The notes under the pieces are model-generated. The model saw only the letters and a program-made list of their open reading frames with translations. It ran no database searches and was not told where the DNA came from. Below are positions 24,018 through 35,750 of a DNA stretch of 64,000 nt, in pieces. The DNA is from Erodium maritimum (taxonomy: Eukaryota; Streptophyta; Magnoliopsida; Geraniales; Geraniaceae). Position 1 is the stretch's first letter, and the number at the start of each line of letters is the position of its first letter. Location of the stretch: contig OY997592.1 in assembly GCA_963921825.1 (NCBI GenBank), positions 57,680,336-57,744,335 on the forward strand, given 5' to 3'. The translations under genes were made by a program, and so were the position numbers.

Positions 24018-24228
24018 GTTGTTATGTTCTCTTTTAGTCGTCTCCTCTTGTTTTTATTTTGTTGTGGGTGTTTTGATGTTTGTTCTTTACTGTTTTGAGC
24101 TTTCGTAGCTGTTTTGGTATGGAGAATGGATCCCGTTTTGGGGCCATTCTTTCACTTCGTTCTATCCTCTTATAGAACGAATGCCTAATAAAATCTTTAG
24201 CCTATAAAAAAAAGGATGACAACATCAT

Positions 24229-24734
24229 TCGTTACCTTTTACATAATACCTTGATACATACAAGTCAACTAAGGACTAGAAAGTATTCTCACCCTCCCCT
24301 TCCTTCATCGGTCATTAAACGTGAACCTTCACAACGTTATGTTTGCACGCAAGCCCGATTCATACCGAAACTAATGACACTTCTGAATAATGTACATCCC
24401 TAATACTATATTTGGTTTTATGTCTTATTAGGCCACATTAGAATCGAAATAATGGAAGTTTCTCGTATCTACTTGTTGTCCACCATATGTCATTCATCCC
24501 ACTAATATGGCGACAACCGCTCTAGATCAAGGCTCTTTCCCCCTTTCGTCGAAAAAACCCTGTAGAAACCCAATGAACAACCACCAAACCATTGAACAAT
24601 CACAAGAAACAAGTATGGTGAATAAATCCCAAATCATCCAGCGACGAAAAAAATCCAACCCTAGCCGTCATTACTCACTGTTATATATATTTTATTTGTA
24701 AATGGTGGTGTTAGTATTTTGGGAGGTCATATTT
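24229..24734. other. no gene seen
   Basis: AT-rich sequence continues the target site of the LINE. A short frame at 24507-24701 is low in complexity and resembles nothing known. Confidence 0.5.
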
Positions 24735-26115
24735 TTTAACATAAGGACGAACTTTTATTGATATAGAAATGAAAGGTCTCAGGGACTGTACAAAAACGAT
24801 AATGAACTACTGGGATGAGATACAGTTTCGGTGACAAACTTAAATGCCTTGTAAAGACCAGAGAGATACTAGGGGTGGTTCATTATTCCAATTGTGCTTG
24901 GCGCAACATATCAATAAGGCTTTCCCCATCTCAACTTGACCAGCCATATTATGTCGTAACAGTCGATCACGGAGTATGTCAGGGAAAGGAAGAGGTTGGG
25001 AATTAGTAGAATACTAATTCACAAGGGCCAGGATGTAGCTCATCAATGGAATCCCGCTAGCCCCTAACCAGTTCATGGCGATACGCGAGGCAAGCCAGCG
25101 TGCCTCACTACATTCCCATCAGAATGGACATCCTCGGTATTGCCCGTGGATTTCATGTTGTTATGGGTGGTGGTATTGGATTTACTTGTCCATTGGAGTG
25201 AGAAGTATCAACGGTGCTCTAAGACCCGATGGGTATCCTTGAGAGAGGCGCCCGACCTCGGAGGGGATGGGTACCAATGGGGGCTCCTTGTTGTGGTGAT
25301 CTAGGGGGTGTGGGGTACCAGACTCAGACAATACTACTCATTCCTTTGAGAATCTTCAGAGTGACCTCAGTCTTCTCTTGGGGGATCCTTAGTCTTATAG
25401 ATATCCACCACTACTCGAATTCTCAGTAGTGTGTCCTCCCTGTGTGGTGAGCGAGTGGATTGTTGTCCCTTATACGGGGCAGTATGAAGCAGATCGTATA
25501 AGATCTTCCCATGGTAGTGGATCAAGGTCCATGGGTAGATGTCTTTGACCCAAAACCAACAGTCCGATAATGGTCGCGCCTATGGGTTAGGGTTGTCCTC
25601 CCCGACCATGTTGGACACTTGATGTCCCGCTCTCCTCGGGAGTCAGGTGTGGTGGATATCCCTTGGTGATAGGGATGAGGCGAGATACATGCCAACAGTC
25701 GTGCCCTAATGGGGTCCCGGATATCGTTTTCCATCGACGAATCATACAAGATCCATTGGAAGGCGGGTTCGATCTTAGCACCGTTAGTTGGTTGATGTCG
25801 TGAAGGTAGGCGGCAAGAGTCCGCCATAGTTGGGGGTATCCCTACCATGGTTGTATACCATTTCATATGGGAGTTTGTGGTGATATTTGGTGGTGGTTGT
25901 GGGATCTTTCCTCGACAACATTCGTGGCCCCCATCGTGTTGGGCTAATCGGGGATGGTCGATAGGCGAGAGGCAACGGGGTAAGAGGGCCTTGTAGACAT
26001 TGTTCCATCTCGAGTCACGGTGGAAGGGTGGCATGAGTAGTCGAGAAAGAGGACGATAATGGTAGCGACAACACTCCGATCAGAAGAAGGAGGGAGAGAG
26101 TAAAGAGAAACCCTA
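24735..26115 (-). other. unidentified GC-richer block, probable decayed retroposon
   Basis: This block contrasts in composition with its AT-rich flanks. Read on the minus strand it starts with a CCTAGGGTTTCTCT leader typical of plant transcripts and has an open frame at 26034-25522 (170 codons, MPPFHRDSRWNNVYKALLPR). It ends near 24740 with AATAAAAG followed by GTTAAAAAATA, resembling a poly-A retroposon end. I do not recognise the protein and find no target duplication. A LINE ORF1 or a processed transcript are both possible. Confidence 0.4.
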
Positions 26116-26381
26116 GGTTTCGAAAAGATGTAAGTTCGAGTAACTCGGGTTTCATCTTTTATTCCATCCCATTTTAAAATTACAAATATTTTTATTTTAT
26201 CACAACAAATATAATCTCAACGTTTAGATAATTGGGTGGAAACGATTTTTCCCCTCCAAATTTAGAACTTAAGGACCCATTATTTGGATGAAGAATAATT
26301 AATGGGCGTGTTGACTGTTGAGCAAAGTGGTAAACTAAATTTATCACACAATAAAATGTAAACTAAATTTTTTCTTACATA

Positions 26382-28572
26382 CACCCAAAAGAAAAACAAA
26401 GTCCACCTTTCTGTTGAACGCGCCTCATTCGCGGTTTCTAGGTCTCGCGTTTGCGAGTCGCCGCCTTCGTGTGTGGGATCGTTTCCCGTCTCTGGTGGTC
26501 GTCGTCATTCGCGATTCCGGACTCCGTGTGGCTGTTTGGGCTGAATCTGGCCGGCGTTGTTTGGTTGTTGCTGTCGCTAGTTGGGTCGGTGCCAGATTGT
26601 GCGCTTGCGAGCCAGCCCCTTCCTCGCGTTTCTGGCCGGCGTCGCCCTCGATTGATGCTTCCGGTGGTTGGGTCGGTGCCAAACTTTTATCAGGGTCAGC
26701 GATTCCTGAGTGTGTTGATTATGCGATCTGCGAATTTCCAGTGGTGTCAGGGCCGCTAATGTTTGTGGCGTCTCGGTCGGATCTGTTACAGAGGGCGGTG
26801 GAGGTTGATTTGAAGGGGGTACATTATTGCAGTGTCTTCTGCAATGCCTTTGAGTTCTAATGGCGTCTAAGAGGCCTCTCTCTCTACCAAAGGATTCCTT
26901 GCTTCCCTTTTCTTCTTTTTGCTCAGTATTGCTCTCTTTGTACAAAGATTATGTTACAGTTGAGGTTACTAAGAAGAACAAGATGTTTGGTTCGGCTCAC
27001 AGTCCAGTACAACGCAAAGGAAAACATGGCAAGGGTGGAGGTGGATCTCGGCTGAAAGGTTCTCGGGCGCGAGGTGCTCCGGGTGTAGCGACTACCGTCG
27101 TGCAAGCAAAGGAGTCTGGGGGTGGGAAGAAGGGAGTCGTCACAGGCTGTGCTCCCGGTTCCAAAGCTTGTGTGAGCAATTTCGCAGGTAAGAGGGACAG
27201 ATTGGATGAGGCTGGTTCTCTGGCCTCTGAACAGTTAAAAGCTCCGATCTCCGACCAGGCAATGGTCTTCTTGTACAACCTCCCCTATGGAACCTCGTCG
27301 GACTGGATTCGTAACTCTCTAAGCTCGTTTCGAGAGGTCGAATTCGCATATGTTTTGAAGAAACCAAATCGCAAAGGGCGTTACTTTGGTTTTACTGAGT
27401 TCTCGAGTCCAGATGCTGCTAATCAAGCTATCAAGTCTCTTAATGGATACCGGTACAAGGGGTATAACCTCCTTGTAGCTCTCACACGACCTGGTATAGT
27501 TTGGCCGGATCCCATTTTGAAACAGAGCTTTCCTACGCAGAAACAGAGCACATCCAAATCAGATCTTGGGGATTTTGATCTCGTATCTGTTTCATCCTTC
27601 GACGCCGCGTCTCCTGGAGTTGCAGAGAAGCTCGGCGCGCAGCTTATGGAGACGAAGCAGGACGTTGGTAGCGTTGGGCTTCCAGTTGCTGGGCCTCATT
27701 TGGTTGCTGGGCCTCAGCCTTCAGGACCTAGTACAACCCCATCGTCTCCTAATCCAGCAAAGAAGGGCGACGTGAAGGAGACAAAGCGTGACTGTTTTGA
27801 CGGTGGGCCATTGCCTGTTGCTGAAGGTCATACTTTGAGCCTTGTTGCCTCCGAAAAGTCTCAGTTGTTGGCCCGTGAAGACCCCAGTTTGGCTGACGTT
27901 TTTAACCGATTTGGGCCCTCCCCGAAATGGTAAACCGATTTTGGAAGCTGGGTCTCTAGTGGACGGATAAGGGATTTGGTTGTCGGTTTTCAAGGCAGTC
28001 CGTGGAAGGACGCTTTGTCTAAACCCTCAAAGGGTGAACCAAAAAAACGAGGTCGTCCTAAGAAGGCACAGTCAAAAAAGACAATTGTTCCTTCAGTTGT
28101 GTTTTACCAAACTAGAGCCACGACCTCTAATGAAGTTGGAAGCAAAGCGGGAAGCTTCAAGGTTGATATTACAACAAAGAATAGCTCGGGTGAATGGAGC
28201 TATCGCTCAAAAGTTGGGAAAAGAGCTGTTAACATTGGACATGTGGTGCTCAAACAGATCCACCCGCATCTAATGTTGGAGGATGTTGAGGGTAGTAAGG
28301 AGGTTCCCCCTGTCTCGACAGAAAAAGCTTTAAGTCATATTCTGGTTTCTAACACGTTTTCCTGCTTGGACCTGAGTAGGAAGTAGTTTAGGAGTTTTGT
28401 TGTTTGCTCCTGTACCGTGTTTATGTTTTTTGTTCTAGAGTCTTGCAGGCCTCGTTGCTCTTTTGAGCCTGTTTCAGTTTTCGGATGATCCCTTTCTAAG
28501 GTTGATCTCCTGCCTTGTTTTTCCTATCTTAGGAATTCGTTCAATAAAAAAATTTCGCTTATCAAAAAAAAA
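26382..28572 (+). mobile_element. ORF1-only LINE-type retroposon, copy 1
   Basis: The 2.2-kb unit has one protein frame (RRM ORF1, 26860-28386), a short 3' UTR with AATAAAAAAATTTCG and a poly-A ending at 28572. It is flanked by the direct repeat TTCTTACATA (26372-26381 and 28573-28582). There is no trace of endonuclease or reverse transcriptase between the ORF1 end and the tail. Its ORF1 aligns with ORF1 of the full LINE right through to the C-terminus, then the sequence passes directly to a tail. It therefore looks like a half-LINE that depended on another element for movement. A relative lies at 36930. Confidence 0.8.
26860..28386 (+). pseudogene. RRM protein (LINE ORF1-like) of ORF1-only retroposon, one stop
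   Basis: A single frame of about 509 codons is broken only by TAA at 27931-27933. It starts MASKRPLSLPKDSLLPF, an N-terminus also seen in copy 2. A central RRM at about 27260-27490 has RNP2 VFLYNLPYG and RNP1 GRYFGFTEF. A proline-rich linker follows, then SPWKDALSKPSKG and the basic AT-hook-like KKRGRPKKAQSKK, then KVGKRAVNIGHVVLKQ, which matches the ORF1 C-terminus of the LINE at 18358. The predicted role is RNA binding and packaging. TAA could derive from CAA by one C-to-T change. Confidence 0.82.
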
Positions 28573-28582
28573 TTCTTACATA

Positions 28583-29793
28583 TATTATACAGTAGAAACT
28601 TGATTATTTAATAAACTCTTTAAGATAATATTTTGTCTGGTCCCGACTCGGTGATATGGTGCTGAATTAATAATATTAATTAATACATTTTGATGGTCCC
28701 CTGACTATTAATTTTCAGATTTTCAAAAGTTATAAATAAGGGACCGAGACTATTCCTTTCTCTGGAAAAACCCTAGCAGCCTTTCTCCCATTTCTTCGAT
28801 CATAGCTCTCGCCGGTGGCGCCCGTGGCTCATCCCCGTTTGTTGCTCGTGGAGGCCACCTTTTTCGTTTTCTCCCTCTTTTCTCGGGGGGTTCTATTTTG
28901 TTGTTCATGGCTACTTGGTTCTCGTTCGTTCATCACATGCCTTTTTTCTCCTCTTCTAGATTCGACTTCTTCAACCTCTTCGTTGCGCCGTATTTCACGG
29001 ATTAGGCAGAGAGTCCGGTGAGGTAGCCTCAAATTTTTAATCTGAGTGTGGAAGGGGCGTTAAAGGAGAAGAGCTGAAGTGTTATGTGTGGGACTACGTG
29101 TGCTCCGATGTTGTTCTTTAGATGTTGGTGCTCAAAGTTAGACACAAGAGTATCGATATGATCGATGTGGTTGGATCCCAAGGAGACATGGTTATGTTTC
29201 AAGTTTTTTTTCTTTATTGTTAAGTTTTGGTTTTGGTTGTGGCCTTTTCGGGACAAATAACTACACTTGTTGCAGCGTCGGTGTTCACTAGTTGCACTTT
29301 GTGTGCACTAGTTGCACTTTTCTGTGCCCGTCATGTGGCACGGTTAGGCGTGCATGTTATGTTACACGGTTTGGTGTGTATGTTGTTGCACTTTTTATGT
29401 GCACGCTGTTTGCACGTTTTGGAGTCGATATTATTATAGGCTAGCTAATCTGGAGTCTATAATATTTATCGGTCGCTTGTACGCTTTCAACAGATTGTAT
29501 GTATGTCATTTTAACTGATATATAAAATTGATTCCTCCCATTTTTCAATTTTTTTTACAGTTTTACTGTATATCTATTTGGACTTTGGATGCATAGAAAA
29601 ATTTAAAACAAAAACAAAATACACGTGTGTAGGTCAAAGTGACAGGTCAGTATTCAAACGTTAACGATCGGCTTTCCCTCTCGATTCAAAAAAGTTTGAA
29701 ATACAACAAAACTGTAACGTTCGATTCGAAATCTCCCAAAGCCCTCATTCAATACGCTCGCTGCAATCACGCCCCTTCTCACCATAACTTGAG
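28583..29793. other. intergenic region upstream of the coiled-coil gene
   Basis: An AT-rich part (28583-28740) is followed by a transcript-like stretch with AAAACCCTAGCAGCC (about 28768) and CT-rich sequence, then GT-rich decayed sequence to about 29450. Short frames here are not conserved-looking. It probably includes the promoter of the gene at 29794, but I cannot point to a clear TATA box or leader. Confidence 0.45.
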
Positions 29794-32700
29794 ATGGCCG
29801 AACCAGAGCTCGCCGATCTCAGCTTCGGCGACCCATTTCCGGCTCTGGTCTCGCTCGCGCCCTTCACCCCCGTCCCCTCCCCGAACCCGCGCCGTCTCTC
29901 CAGCCACTTCTCCCAGCCGGCGCGGCCTGTCCCCGCCGCCCGTAAGCTGGCCTGGGTCTCCCTCCAAGGACGCCTCCTCAACGCGGAGGAAGCCACCTCC
30001 TCCCGCTCGGTTCGGGGCGGCCTCACCCGCGACGAGTCCGTGGCTTGGGATCTCCTCAGCCCTATTCAGAGGGTCCTCATTGTGGCTGTTATCGGCGTCG
30101 CCGTCGCGGAATCCAAGAAGAATCGGAAGATTTCGCAGCTCGCCAAGTCTGTGGAGCTTAGGGTTCGTAATTTTTGCTTGCTTTCATGACTGGGTTCTGT
30201 TTCTTGTCCTTATATTTACTTGAACTAATGAGTAATTGCATGTGCGCCTTTCTAATTGAGCTTGTTTTGAAGTTCTAAATTGACTCACTGTGGAGATGAC
30301 TTTCTTATTATTGGTTTGATCATTACCCCTTTGCATACTTTAGGTATTGATTATGGGGTCTGATGGTCTATTTGCTTGGTGTGCATACATTTTTTGTATT
30401 TAGTGTTAACATTTCCACCAATTTTGTTTCTCATTCAAGGACATTGAAAGTTGGGACTTTAATTTGATGACCCTAATCGACTGACTGACTGCTTATAGTT
30501 CTTGCTTTTGCTTGAACCTTTCTTCAAAAGCAACTTTAGGATGCCAAACTTTCAATGTAAGATTTTCCATATGAGGTTTTGCTGCACATAATTATGAATA
30601 GGGATAACTTCGATTCCTAACCCTTAAGGTCATTTGCAATTCCTAACTGTGATCGACCTTTTGTGACAGATCCTAACACAAAGGTGGTACGTGTTTACAA
30701 AAAGTGTCAATCACGTGTAAAATAAGCATGAAAAAAGTGGTTTTCCTTGTAAAAAAATACCACATTTATATTACTTTTTGTAACAAACTACTACCTGTAT
30801 GTTGGTTCATGTAAATTGTGCGATCTTTTAAGTTAGAAAATGTCTCGATAGGTTGACCTCCTTTAGGAAGTGATAACTAAAGGTCACAAAAGGTTAGGAA
30901 ACAACGTTTTCCCTTATGAATACCTTATTATAATATAAGAATCTGGGTTATATGAATTCCCATATGACCTTTGGTCATTCATCCGCTCGAAGAAAAAAAA
31001 ATCTTTGGTCATTCACTTTCGTTGTCTTTAACAAGAGCAGTATTACCAGAGTTTATGTGAATAGCATGGTTCAACCAATTTGATTTAAAGTTGATTCATT
31101 TTCTTTCTCTTGTACCAATGTTCTTCCAGGATCAGGTGCTGTTAAGTATGCAACAGAAGCTTGACAGTCTGTGTGACAAGTTGAGCAATAATGTGAAGGA
31201 CCAGCCAAGAAGTGGGACTCATTTACCATCTACTAAGCATGTAGAATTGCCGGCAAATGAAGTTTTTGGGGCTGACAGTATTAGTTTTGCTGATTGTGGA
31301 TGCTGGCTTTGTGATCAGCATTGCAATATGTCAAGTCTTCTTACAGTGAGAATCCACTTCATAACTGTATCAACGAATTTGTTGTTTTCTCAAACCTTAT
31401 GATGAACGGGTGCCTGAGTTGTTTTAGTAATGATAACCGTTAATGATGAATAAACACATTTTGTATCAGGGAAACTCTTCTATGAAAGTCTGTGGGGATG
31501 AGGTGCTTCAGTATAAAGCACCTTTCAATAATGAGGAACAACCAGAGGAGCGGCGCATGTCTGATTTGTCAGATTGGGCTTCAAGTGTCACTTCTGCTGC
31601 AGAAATCCAGGTAATTGAAGTTTCACAAAGTTTACTTACAATGAAGACATACCCATCTATATATAAGCACTTTTGCAGCTTTATGTTGCTTGATAAATAT
31701 AATAGATGTGTATTCCTTTACAGCTTCAGAAGTTAGTCGCACCAATGAAATCCCTTCAACTGATTTGTGTTTTATGTAATTCTAATTGTCAAAGCCTGCC
31801 ATTTTAAAATACAATTTAAATTTAATGTGGCATGAGACTTTTTATTGTATGGCTCATGCACCGTTAGCTTGATCCTACTGGGCCACTGATTGTGTTGTTT
31901 GAGACAATGTGTTCATCTAAGCTGAATTCTCTTGTTTATCTCTGTGATGCTAATTAGCATCATTTTGTAATGTGTGTTGACTAATGTTTCTCTTATAGAT
32001 GAATTCGGTAGCAATTGATCAAGATATTTATAATCTCAAGCGGGAGTGCGATGAAAAAGATGCAACCATCAACGAGTTAACAACAACTCTCCATTCATCT
32101 AAGGATGCTAGTTCGAAGGTGATCTTTGATTGTGTTTCGTAATTCATTTGATTGGCCCTTACAAATTTGTCTTCTTCCTATATTTATTGGACCATTTTCT
32201 GTACTATTCTATAGAGGATTTCAGATCTGGAAGAAGTCATACGTAGGAAGAATATGTTAATTACAAAACTTAGGAAGGACATGGTTGTTCTCGAACAAAA
32301 GGTGAGAAGCTTGTTGAATACAAACTTATTCATAATTCACAAATCAAATTTCAAAACAAAGGAAGAAAATAAATAGAAGTGATGTATTTTTGCTTACGTT
32401 TACGTGTAATTAATGTATTTTACACAGGTATATCAGCTCACAAGAATGAGGAGATCATCTACCTCAAGTTCAAACAGCAGGCAACTACCATTCATGGCAG
32501 ATAATGTCATATATGATATGGATAGTACTACTAGTCCTTCCTCTTCTGATTCAGATAGCTCTCCTAAGAGCCGTCTTCAAACTCCTGTTGCTAAACTCCA
32601 AGAACTACCTGTTCAAGGTAGAGATATCTCTTCAAGTAAAAACCTGAAACCAGTCAAAGCCTCAAGTTCCTTGGCCAGAGATATTGAACAGCGGTCGCCA

Positions 32701-32871
32701 CAAACTCACCCGATAAGTCCTCTTCAGGAAATCTCAACAAATCAGAAATCTGATAGAGCTTCTTCTTTGAGGTCAAAACAGTTGTCAGCTGGTGGAGAAT
32801 TTAAGAGAAGTAAAAGGCGGCCTCAGACCGGGTCTAAGGATGCTACTACTCCTCAGAGGAGATGGGCTTAG
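29794..32871 (+). CDS. six-exon coiled-coil protein gene, apparently intact
   Basis: Exons are 29794-30162, 31130-31345, 31470-31610, 31999-32118, 32215-32301 and 32428-32871. All have GT/AG borders, every exon is a multiple of three, and the total is 1377 nt or 458 residues. The N-terminus MAEPELADLSFGDPFPAL is followed by a conserved-looking helical block ending SPIQRVLIVAVIGVAVAESK. A heptad-rich segment then runs through exons 4 and 5 (YNLKRECDEKDATINELTTT, RISDLEEVIRRKNMLITKLR), typical of a coiled coil. A Ser-rich basic tail ends TPQRRWA. Exon 2 has a small Cys cluster, CGCWLC. It resembles a plant-specific protein of unknown function; I cannot name it. Confidence 0.9.
30601..30913. mobile_element. 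MULE-type MITE in intron 1 of the coiled-coil gene
   Basis: A 313-bp element starts GGGATAACTTCGATTCC and ends CAACGTTTTCCC. Subterminal parts pair as imperfect inverted repeats (TTCCTAACCCTTAAGGTCAT against its complement near 30880). A perfect 9-bp target duplication TTATGAATA flanks it (30592-30600 and 30914-30922). Confidence 0.85.
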
Positions 32872-32887
32872 TTATTAGCAGCAAGTA

Positions 32888-35750
32888 GGGGTGTGCAAAG
32901 GCGAATGTCCGGCCCGACCTGCATCTATTGAGACCCGCCCGCAAATAATCGGATTCGGATTTGTTCGCTTGAGATCCACCCGTCGGATCATGATTTCTTA
33001 AAAGACCCGCTTATTCATATTGCGGGCGGGTCGGATATATCCATAACAAAACAAATCCCAAAAACTGAGACGCTTTTATATTTATTAAAATGGCCGTGTT
33101 ATATTTATTATTGTTAATATATGACACTATAATTTTTTCTTTATTGAATTTATTTTAGAATATGATAGATGGTCCGTTTTCAGCTTCTTTCACATTGTTG
33201 GTTGTTTCAGTTCCGACAATTTAAAACTGAACTGTTGGTCAATTAAGATTACAAGTCTAAAGATTTTTTAGATGCACTTTTAAATTGGTAATTGATTACT
33301 TAAAAGTTAAAAACGAATCTGTTGTTTATATCTTCTTCATAAATGTTCCTACAATTTTAAAGAACAGTAATTAGATTCTTCAGACACACTAATAATGAAA
33401 CAATATTATAACAAAAGTATTGGTTAATCTATCTCATATAAAAGCCTTTCAAACAAAAAATAAACTTTGATTAACAATAGTATAGTAAAATAAGGTAACT
33501 AAGATTAGTGGAGAAGTTTAAGAAGGTGCTTGTGTTGTAGAAACTAAAGAACCTGAATATGGCGGACCAAATTGTTTTGATAAAGTCGACCTTATCGGCT
33601 CTTCCTTTGTTTTTTATGTCTCTATTGAGATCTCCAAAAAGGGTGATTGCTGTTTTAGAAGCTTGGCGGAGAAGGTTTTTGTGGACTAATCCTTACACAG
33701 GGAAGGTGTTCTGTAAGCTTCGTTGGAGTACGGTGTGCAAACCCAAAGAGGAAGGTGGCCTCGGTATTAGGAGATTGGGGGCTATGAATGCCAGTTTATT
33801 GGCTAAATAGTGGAGGAGGTTCGCTTGTTAAACTGATTTTCTTTGGAAGAAGGTTATTTGTGCTCTATTCGGTTGGGACATTTCTGATTAGGACTTGCTC
33901 AAGGTTGATAAGTCGGGTTCTTCCTTTTTGACCGGCCATATCTTGTCTTTAGCTTCTGGCCCTGATTTTGAGGTGCTTTTTGGGAATCAGGGTGTACATT
34001 GGAGGTTGGGGAAGGGTGACCGGATATCCTTTTGGGACGATGTGTGGGTTGGTTCTTCCTCTTTGCACATTCGTTTTCCAAATTTGTATTCGTTGGCTGC
34101 AGCAAAGTTTGAGAAAGTGCAGTTCTTTTGGCTCTCGGGAGTGTGGAGAGTGGGTTTCCTGCGAGATCTTGAGCTTTGGGAAGAAGAGGAAGCCATGTTC
34201 TTGATGGGCCTGTTGGATGGGGTGGTTTTGAGGCCGGATAGGGAGGACTGTATTATTTGGGAGAAGCATGATAAAGGTTTCTCGGTTTCTTTTGTGTATC
34301 GGTGTTTATCGGGACCGACAGGGGGAGATGTCTTTGTGGAGTGGGCGTCGGTTCTTTGGGTGAAGCATGTCCCGCCAAAATTCAGTGTGTTTGTGTGGCT
34401 GGCAGCACATAATGCTCTTCATACGAAGGATTTCCTGGAAAGTAGAGGTTTGTAGATTTCTTTGAATAATATGTTATGTCCTTTCTGCATGCTATTTTTT
34501 GAGTCTGTTGACCATGTTCTGTTGCATTGTTTATATGCTTGGGAGATTTGGAGTAAGGTGTTTTTGTGGTGAAAGGTGTGTGGTCCTATGCCGAGAAGTT
34601 TAGGTGATGTTTTGCTTTGGTGGAAGGGGTTGGGTACGAAGAAGTGGTGGTCTGGTTGGGTACGGGTTGGCTATGTGGGCCTTATGGTCTATTTGGGTGA
34701 TTCGTAATGGAGCAATGTTCAATCAGACTATGGATAGTGTGGATGGGGTGGTGGCGAAGATTCAGGCTCATTTTTGGGGGGTTTGTTGGAACTCAGGCTC
34801 TTTTCGTTCGGGGTGACTTTTGAGGATTGGGGCAGAGATTCGTCTTGGTACTTATGGACCGGTAGGAGAAAGCAGAGGATGGTGGTTGTTTGATGTGTTT
34901 TGTTTCCGTTTTGGTTCTTTTTTCGGTCTCGTTGGTTGGTTGTGGTTGTTTTGTAATGTTTTTAAACTGTTCTGAGCTTTCGTAGATGTTTTGGTCTGTA
35001 GAATGGGTCCTTGTTTGGGACCATTCTTTCGCTTCGTTCTATCCTCTTATAGTACGAATGCTTAATAAAATCTTTAGCCTATAAAAAATATATTCTACTT
35101 CCAGAAAACAGAAGGGAATGGTACTGGAATATTAAAGAAAAAGTCATGTTTCCATGACATATGAAGTTGCAACTAAAATATTGAAGTAAAATAATTCATT
35201 ACCTTGGTAGTCATGTGTATGTTAACTGGGAAGGAAGTACTACCCCAACTAAAGCACGATTTGAAATGAATTAGAGATTTGGTGATTGAACTAGAACACG
35301 TTCATCAGGAAGAGAGAGCCAAAGAAAGAGTAAGAAACAAAAAGATAAAATCTAAAGAGGAAGGAGAGAAAAGGGAGAGGATTAGGGTCTGAGTATCTCA
35401 ACCGCATTAAATAGATAACATGTGGGTGGTGAAGAGTACACCATGTATTTCCATCCACACCATTAATTAGAAAAATCTATCTCCACTGAGAAGATCTAAC
35501 GGTTACTAAATCAAGCCAAAAGCTGATATGGTAGGCTTGGGTTATTTAGAAATTTGAGCGAAGTTTATGTAGCGGGCGGATCGGGTGATCCGTGGATTGC
35601 TGGCTTAAGATCCGCGATCCGCCCAGATAAGACGCGGGTCAGGATTTTAAGATCCATAATCCGATTCGAAACCCACAGACGAATGAGAATCGGGTTGCGG
35701 GTCGGGTGGATTATCGGATGGGTCGGATCGTTCGGATTTTTTGCACACCC
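32888..35750. mobile_element. non-autonomous hAT element, copy 2 (carries a truncated LINE)
   Basis: The ends are GGGGTGTGCAAAGGCG and TTTTTTGCACACCC, inverted repeats, flanked by a perfect 8-bp duplication AGCAAGTA (32880-32887 and 35751-35758). Both ends are dense in GGATC/CCGC motifs, as in copy 1 at 9052. Removing the LINE fragment leaves about 1.3 kb, matching copy 1. No transposase is present. It begins 16 bp after the stop codon of the coiled-coil gene, so it lies in or next to that gene's 3' UTR. Confidence 0.88.
33509..35086 (+). mobile_element. 5'-truncated LINE fragment inside hAT copy 2
   Basis: From GTGGAGAAGTTTAAGAAGG onward this parallels 22628-24207 of the full LINE. It covers the end of the reverse transcriptase domain, the zf-RVT region and the same 3' UTR ending CTTTAGCCTATAAAAAA. 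Stops occur near 33808, 33889 and 34453. Only the last quarter of the element is present, as expected from incomplete reverse transcription. I could not find a target duplication. Confidence 0.9.

Larger units (their letters stand above)
18358..24213 (+). mobile_element. full-length L1-type LINE with 15-bp target duplication
   Basis: The element carries ORF1 (RRM protein), then ORF2 (endonuclease, reverse transcriptase, C-terminal zinc-binding region), a 3' UTR with AATAAAATCTTTAGCC and a short poly-A ending at 24213. It is flanked by a perfect 15-bp direct repeat GGATGACAACATCAT (18343-18357 and 24214-24228), the mark of target-primed insertion. It is about 5.9 kb, the usual length for plant L1 elements. 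Both frames carry stops or small shifts, so this copy is inactive. A 5'-truncated relative lies at 33509-35086. Confidence 0.93.

Noticed and set aside
26414..26857. Frame just upstream of the RRM ORF1, with its stop overlapping the ATG (TAATG)
   Set aside because: It has no ATG near its start and reads as a low-information Arg/Ser/Val-rich translation of a GC-rich leader. The overlap is suggestive of re-initiation but one case is not evidence.
28815..29439. Short frames upstream of the coiled-coil gene
   Set aside because: No motif, no splice support and biased composition. They are left as intergenic sequence.
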